Source of the DNA: Geodermatophilaceae bacterium URHA0031
GTDB lineage: Bacteria; Actinomycetota; Actinomycetes; Mycobacteriales; Geodermatophilaceae
Assembly: GCA_000620205.1 (NCBI GenBank)
Contig: JHVP01000011.1
Span: 62,001-126,000, forward strand
Direction of reading: 5' to 3'
DNA: 64,000 nt
The number at the start of each line of letters is the position of its first letter. Within the stretch, counting starts at the first letter, position 1. This document shows positions 59,335 to 64,000 of the stretch, piece by piece. Made by a program: the position numbers and the translations under genes. Below the pieces are notes generated by a model, which made no database searches, was not told the DNA's origin, and saw only the letters and a list, made by a program, of their open reading frames with translations.

Positions 59335-60426
59335 TCAGGGGGTGGCGGCCGCGGAGGCCAGGTCCTCGACCCGCAGGACGCCCAGGACGGCGCCGTCGCG
59401 GTCGGTGCACAGCACCGGGTCGAAGCGGTGCACGGGCCGGCGGGTCAGCGCGCGCTGCAGGGTCTCGGTGACCCCGGCGGACGGGTGCACCCGCAGCGAC
59501 ACCGGCGCGCGGTAGGAGCCGCCGGTGCGCTGGTCGGCCAGCACCAGCTCGGTGGGCACCCCGGTCCGGTCGAGCACGACGTAGGGCGCCGGGCCGTCGT
59601 CGCCGTCGAAGGCCTCCCGCTGGCGGATCGGCCGCAGCAGGCTGGCGACGCTGTCGGCCAGCTGGGCGCGGGCGACCTGGTTGCGGACCAGCTGGGCGAC
59701 CTCGGGGCTCAACGGGGCGAAGTGCGGAGCCGGGCGGCCGAGCAGCCAGCCCTGGGCCAGCGGGACGCCGAGCCGGGCGAAGACGGCCAGCTCACCGACG
59801 GTCTCGACACCCTCGGCGAGCAGCCAGGCGTCCACCCGGTTGGTGAAGGTGCCGATCATCTCGGCCAGTGCGGCCTTCACCGGGTCGTTGTCCACCCCGG
59901 CTACCAGCGCGCGGTCGAGCTTGACCAGCTGCGGGCGCACCTCGGCGAGCTGCTGCAGGCCGGCGTAGCCGGACCCGGCGTCGTCGATGGCGATCAGCGC
60001 GCCGCGGCCGCGCAGCGCGGCGGTCTGCTCGCGCAGCGCCGTCAGGTCGGGGGTGGGCATGTGCTCGGTCAGCTCGACGACGACCCGGCGCAGCGTGACC
60101 GGCTCGGCGAAGGCCGCGGCGACCGGCGCGGTGCCCAGCAGGTGCGGGCTGACGTTCACGGTCAGGAAGGTGTCGGGCGGCAGGTCGGGCAGGAAGGCCA
60201 GCGCGCGCCGGATGGCCAGGGCCTCCAGCTCGGCCCCCATCCCCGCCTCCGCGGCGGCGGCGAACCAGACGTCGGGGGACGCGGTCCCGGGGAAGCGGGC
60301 CAGCGCCTCGTAGCCGGCGACCGTGGCCGAGGCCAGGTCGACGATCGGCTGGAAGACGATGCTCAGGTCGTCCGCGCCGGCCAGCAGCGGGCGGCAGTCC
60401 CAGCGGTCGGGGAGGGTCGCGGTCAC
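59335..60426 (-). CDS. EAL-domain c-di-GMP phosphodiesterase with C-terminal CBS-like region
   Basis: 363 residues from GTG 60426; GGGAGGG directly abuts this GTG, closer than usual. The EAL domain has all catalytic pieces: GYEALARFPG, TVNVSPHLL, VVELTEHMP, IDDAGSGYAGLQQL, QLVKLDRALV, LAEGVETVGEL and QGWLLGRPAP. It should linearise cyclic di-GMP to pGpG. The last 120 residues have a CBS-like pair (THR...LQRALTRRPVHRFDPVLCTDRDGAVLGVLRVEDL). It is divergent from the PP2C phosphatase gene. Confidence 0.9.
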   Translation of the reverse strand: MTATLPDRWDCRPLLAGADDLSIVFQPIVDLASATVAGYEALARFPGTASPDVWFAAAAEAGMGAELEALAIRRALAFLPDLPPDTFLTVNVSPHLLGTAPVAAAFAEPVTLRRVVVELTEHMPTPDLTALREQTAALRGRGALIAIDDAGSGYAGLQQLAEVRPQLVKLDRALVAGVDNDPVKAALAEMIGTFTNRVDAWLLAEGVETVGELAVFARLGVPLAQGWLLGRPAPHFAPLSPEVAQLVRNQVARAQLADSVASLLRPIRQREAFDGDDGPAPYVVLDRTGVPTELVLADQRTGGSYRAPVSLRVHPSAGVTETLQRALTRRPVHRFDPVLCTDRDGAVLGVLRVEDLASAAATP

Positions 60427-60597
60427 CCCTCCCAGATCGGCCGTCCGGGTGCGGAGCTTGAGCGGCTCCCCGTGAGGTGCCCCGTACGGGGCGCGCGCCG
60501 TGTCAGCATGGAGCGGTCCACCGCCCGGTGGTGACCGGCCCGTGGCCGGGAGTGCGTCCCGGTCCGGAGCCGGCGGAGGCAGGGGAGGTCGGCCAGC

Positions 60598-63435
60598 GTG
60601 CCCGCGACGCCAGCGCCGGACCCGCTCTCCGACCGGCACCGGGTGGCGGCGGCCCGCCGCCTGCTCGACGAGGTCTCCGGGCCGGCCGCCTTCGACCGGC
60701 TGTCCGCGCTCGCCGCCCGGCTGGTCGCCGCCGGCCACGCCAAGGTCACCCTGTTCACCGACCACGACGTCGTCGTCGGCGGGTACGGGCTGCCGGCCGG
60801 TGTCGTGGGCGGCCCCGCCCTGCTCACCGGCGCGCTGTCGGCGATCACCGTGCGCCGGGCGGCGCCGCTGAAGGTCCCCGACGCCCGCGCCGACGAGCGG
60901 GTCGCGGACCTGCCCGCGGTGACCTCCGGCCAGGTGCAGGCCTACCTGGGCGCGCCGCTGGTGGCTGCCTCCGGGCACGTCGTCGGCGTCCTCGCGGTGT
61001 ACGACCCGCAGCCGCGGAGCTGGTCGGAGGACGCCGCCGAGCTGCTCGAGCAGCTGTCCGCGTCGGTCGTCGCCGAGCTCGAGCTCTCCGCCGCGCAGTC
61101 GGCCGTCGGTGCGTCACTGGCCCGGCTGGACGTCGCGCTCGAAGCGGGGTCGGTCGGCATCTGGGAGCGCGACCTGCGCACCGGCACCGTGTACTGGGAC
61201 CAGCGCAACGCGGCGATCTTCGGACTCGAGGGTCCGCTGGAGCTCGCCGGTGACGACGAGCACCTGATGGCCCAGATCCACCCGGCCGACCACGCGACGG
61301 TGGCCGCGGCGATGCGGTCGGCGCTGGCCGGCAGCGGTGAGTTCGTCGCCGAGATGCGGGTGCTGCGGGCCGACGGGGCGGTGCGCTGGGCGGTGTCCCG
61401 CGGCCGGGTGGTCCGCGACGCCCGGGGGGAGGCGGTCCGGTTCCTGGGGACGACGGTCGACGTCACGGACGCGCGGGAGGAGTCGGAACGCCGGCTGGCC
61501 CTGCTGCAGCGGACCACCGCCATCGCCGAGGTCGCCGCCGCCCTGGCCGGCGCGACCCGGATCGAGCAGCTGGCCCCCATCACGCTGCGCGGTGCCGAGG
61601 TGCTGGGCGCCAGCACCGGCGCTCTGGCGGTCTTCGACCCGGGCTCGGGGGCCCTCCGGCTGCACATGGGCATGCGGCTGATGGACGTCGTCGAGGTGGC
61701 GGCGGCCGAGGCAGGCGTGGCCCTGCCGCCGGACGGCGTCGAGATCGAGCTGGACGACCAGCTGCCCACCCAGTGGGTGGCCCGGCACGGCGAGCCGGTG
61801 CTGCTGGGCGACCCGGAGGAGGCCGCCGCGCGGTTCCCGGCGATGGCCGAGCTGACCCGGGTGCTGAAGGCGCAGGCCATCGCCGCGCTGCCGTTGCGGG
61901 TGGAGGGCCGGCTGCTCGGCGTGTTCGTGGCGGTGTGGGAGACACCGCACCCCTTCGACGGCGACGACGTCGAGGTGCTGGAGGCGCTGACCGCGCAGAT
62001 CGCGCTGAGCGTCTCCCGGCTGCAGGCCGACGCCGAGCGCGATGCGGCGGTGGCCGAGATGACCGCGGCCAACGCCCGGCTGCAGCTGCTCGCCGAGACC
62101 GGCAGGGTGCTGTCGGGGACCCTGGACATCGCCGAGCAGATCGGCCAGCTGGCCCAGCTGGTCGTGCCGGCGCTGGGCGACTGGTGCTGGCTGCTGGTCG
62201 AGGACGAGCGCGGCCGGATGCGGGAGATGGCCAGCGCGCACCGCGACCCGGACCGGGCCGGGGAGCTGGAGCGGTACGTGCGCAGCATGGTGGCGGGGAT
62301 GACCGAGCACGCCGCCGCGCGGGTCGTGCTGCGCACCGGGCAGCCGGTGGTGCTGCCCGAACTGGACGCGGACTTCATCGAGCGCGCTCTCGACGACCCG
62401 GCCGCGCGCCGGGCCCTGACCCGGCTGGGGGCGACCGCCGGGCTCGCCGTCCCGCTCGTCGCCCGGGGCCGGACGCTGGGCGTGCTGGGGCTGTACACCG
62501 CGTCCGACCGCGGCCCGCACACCCGCGCGGAGATCGACACGGCCCTGGAGGTGGGCCGCCGGGCGGGCGTCGCGCTGCAGCAGGCGCGGCTGTTCGGCCA
62601 GCAGCGCCAGCTCGCGGAGGTCCTGCAGCGCAGCATGCTCACCGCCCCGCCGGCGCCGGACCACTGCGAGATCGCCGTCCGGTACGTGCCGGCGGCGGCC
62701 GGGGCGGAGGTCGGCGGGGACTGGTACGACGCCTTCGTCCAGCGCGACGGTGCGACCATGCTGGTGATCGGTGACGTCGTCGGCCACGACAGCCGGGCGG
62801 CGGCGGCGATGGGACAGCTCCGCGGACTGCTGCGTGGCATCGGGCACCACACCGGCGGCACGCCGGCCGAGGTGCTCACCGGTCTGGACCGGGCCGCCAC
62901 CGGCCTCGACCTGGACGCGATGGCCACCGCGCTGGTCGCCCGGCTGGAGCAGGACGCCCCGGAGCTGGCCGCCGCCCGGACGCGGGTGCGCTGGTCGACC
63001 GCCGGGCACCCGCCGCCGGTGCTCATGGGCGGCGACGGCACGGTGGCCCTGCTCGACGACGACGCACCCGACCTGCTGCTCGGGGTGGAGCCGGACCGGC
63101 CGCGCACCGACCGGGTCGCCACGATCAGCCGGGGTGGGACGCTGCTGCTCTACACCGACGGCCTTGTGGAGCGGCGCGACCGGGACCTCGACGCGGGCAT
63201 CGCCGAGCTCGTCCGGGTGCTCGGCGGGCTCACCGAGCTCCCGCTGCAGGAGCTGTGCGACCGGCTGCTCGAGTGCATGTACCTGCCCGACACCGAGGAC
63301 GACGTGGCGCTGCTGGCGGTGCGGCTGCACCCGCAGGACCGGCCGCGCCCACCCGAGGCCGGGCCGCAGCGGGTGCCGCCGGGCATCGCGCCGGGGCCTG
63401 ACGTCGTCCCCGGGGCGGGCACCCACCGGCGCTGA
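60598..63435 (+). CDS. GAF/PAS multi-sensor PP2C (SpoIIE-type) phosphatase
   Basis: 945 residues from GTG 60598, GGGGAGG 9 nt upstream. GAF (about 30-160), PAS (about 175-300, SVGIWERDLRTGTVYWDQRN), two further GAF domains (about 310-475 and 495-665) and a C-terminal SpoIIE/PP2C domain (about 680-930) with AEVGGDWYDAF, IGDVVGHDSRAAAAMG, LLLYTDGLVERRDRDLDAGI and DDVALLAV. It dephosphorylates a serine-phosphorylated STAS protein in general-stress (sigma-B-like) switches in other Actinobacteria. The partner is not known; the STAS protein at 8.1 kb lacks the standard serine. Confidence 0.93.
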   Translation: MPATPAPDPLSDRHRVAAARRLLDEVSGPAAFDRLSALAARLVAAGHAKVTLFTDHDVVVGGYGLPAGVVGGPALLTGALSAITVRRAAPLKVPDARADERVADLPAVTSGQVQAYLGAPLVAASGHVVGVLAVYDPQPRSWSEDAAELLEQLSASVVAELELSAAQSAVGASLARLDVALEAGSVGIWERDLRTGTVYWDQRNAAIFGLEGPLELAGDDEHLMAQIHPADHATVAAAMRSALAGSGEFVAEMRVLRADGAVRWAVSRGRVVRDARGEAVRFLGTTVDVTDAREESERRLALLQRTTAIAEVAAALAGATRIEQLAPITLRGAEVLGASTGALAVFDPGSGALRLHMGMRLMDVVEVAAAEAGVALPPDGVEIELDDQLPTQWVARHGEPVLLGDPEEAAARFPAMAELTRVLKAQAIAALPLRVEGRLLGVFVAVWETPHPFDGDDVEVLEALTAQIALSVSRLQADAERDAAVAEMTAANARLQLLAETGRVLSGTLDIAEQIGQLAQLVVPALGDWCWLLVEDERGRMREMASAHRDPDRAGELERYVRSMVAGMTEHAAARVVLRTGQPVVLPELDADFIERALDDPAARRALTRLGATAGLAVPLVARGRTLGVLGLYTASDRGPHTRAEIDTALEVGRRAGVALQQARLFGQQRQLAEVLQRSMLTAPPAPDHCEIAVRYVPAAAGAEVGGDWYDAFVQRDGATMLVIGDVVGHDSRAAAAMGQLRGLLRGIGHHTGGTPAEVLTGLDRAATGLDLDAMATALVARLEQDAPELAAARTRVRWSTAGHPPPVLMGGDGTVALLDDDAPDLLLGVEPDRPRTDRVATISRGGTLLLYTDGLVERRDRDLDAGIAELVRVLGGLTELPLQELCDRLLECMYLPDTEDDVALLAVRLHPQDRPRPPEAGPQRVPPGIAPGPDVVPGAGTHRR

Positions 63436-63442
63436 GCCGGGG

Positions 63443-64000
63443 TCAGCGCCGCCGGCGCCGACGGTGAGCGGTGCGGCTGACCAGCCGGCTGCGCGCACGC
63501 TGGGGCAGGTCGACGGCGACCGGCGCCTCCCAGCCGCGCCACACCGACAGCACCCGCAGCGCGGCAACGAGGGTGATCACCACGGCGGCCACGGGGAGCG
63601 GCGGCACCTCCAGCGGACCGGCCAGGATGCTGAGCACCGTCGCACCGATCAGGGCGGCGACGGCGTTGTACGGGCCCGGCTGCACGATGTCGGCGCGCTG
63701 GGCGAGCAGCACGTCGCGGATCACCGCACCGCCCACCGCCGTGACCGTCCCGATGAACACGACCGAGGCGCTGGGCAGCCCGGCCAGCTGGGCCTTCTGC
63801 GCCCCGATGACGGTGAAGAAGCCCAGCGTGATCGCGTCGAGCACGACCAGCAGCCCGGTGAGCCGGGACAGCCAGCCGGAGAACCAGAACGTGACCATCG
63901 CGGTGATCGCAACGGTGGGCAGGTAGGCGGGGTTGGTCATCGCGACCGGCGGGCCGTCGGCGAGGAGGACGTCGCGGATCAGGCCCCCGCCGAGCCCACC
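63443..64000 (-). CDS. TRIC-like (UPF0126/YicG) cation channel, 5' end missing
   Basis: At least 186 residues; the frame stays open to the window edge, so the N-terminus lies outside. Two repeats with the family glycine motif are visible: GGLGGGLIRDVLLADGP just before the window edge and AVGGAVIRDVLLAQRAD about 75 residues later. Each is followed by a pair of hydrophobic segments. The C-terminus is Arg-rich. Bacterial relatives form trimeric potassium-permeable channels. It converges on the PP2C gene with 7 bp between stops. Confidence 0.9.
   Translation of the reverse strand, partial: GGLGGGLIRDVLLADGPPVAMTNPAYLPTVAITAMVTFWFSGWLSRLTGLLVVLDAITLGFFTVIGAQKAQLAGLPSASVVFIGTVTAVGGAVIRDVLLAQRADIVQPGPYNAVAALIGATVLSILAGPLEVPPLPVAAVVITLVAALRVLSVWRGWEAPVAVDLPQRARSRLVSRTAHRRRRRR

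Overview
This window is a very GC-rich stretch (roughly three quarters G+C) of an actinobacterial chromosome. The best guess is the Geodermatophilaceae (Blastococcus, Modestobacter or Geodermatophilus type). Three things support this: a PafE/Bpa proteasome activator with a C-terminal GQYL in a mycobacteria-like neighbourhood, many genes that look leaderless (a TANNNT -10 box 6-7 nt before ATG or GTG), and many GGDEF, EAL and PP2C signalling proteins. The family assignment is inferred; no rRNA or tRNA gene was seen that could confirm it.

Layout. 0-1.7 kb: end of araD and araA (arabinose catabolism). 1.7-16.1 kb: single genes and small operons, including a cytochrome P450, a SEC-C protein, a CtaG-type oxidase assembly factor, an ECF sigma factor with a divergent zinc-finger membrane partner, arginine deiminase, a flavin oxidase divergent from GlpD, methyltransferase, TfoX, MFS and FUSC proteins. 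16.2-18 kb: TipAS-type MerR regulator and haloalkane dehalogenase. 18-27.6 kb: a signalling and metal block with a degenerate GGDEF protein, a GAF-PAS-GGDEF protein, a GDT1 (Mn/Ca) transporter behind a yybP-ykoY riboswitch, larC, a methyltransferase, a reading frame that joins a TPR-GGDEF protein to LarB, and another TPR-GGDEF protein. 27.6-36.6 kb: pheA, two medium-chain dehydrogenases, a MerR regulator, a GroES-like protein, a zincin, guaB1, serS and two HAD hydrolases. 36.6-45.4 kb: a chemoreceptor, then a B12-dependent diol/glycerol dehydratase operon with both reactivase subunits, a GlcG/HbpS protein and a GAF-type regulator. 45.4-50.3 kb: the bpa / desulfurase-like / quinone oxidoreductase group, a membrane protein and an esterase. 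50.3-59.3 kb: acyl-CoA ligase, thioesterase, VOC and DinB proteins, a dihydropteroate synthase homologue, acetamidase/formamidase, serine hydrolase, HU, an aldo/keto reductase and a small DUF1059 protein. 59.3-64 kb: an EAL protein, a PAS/GAF/PP2C phosphatase and the end of a TRIC-like channel gene.

The most notable signals are: (1) an uninterrupted frame fusing a diguanylate cyclase to LarB, the carboxylase of nickel-pincer cofactor synthesis; (2) at least five families of dispersed intergenic palindromes, several conserved in loop as well as stem; (3) a manganese-type riboswitch whose conserved core contains the larC stop codon; (4) a textbook MerR operator with a 19-bp spacer in front of an alcohol dehydrogenase gene whose neighbour is a MerR regulator. 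No CRISPR array, insertion sequence, prophage or rRNA/tRNA gene was found.
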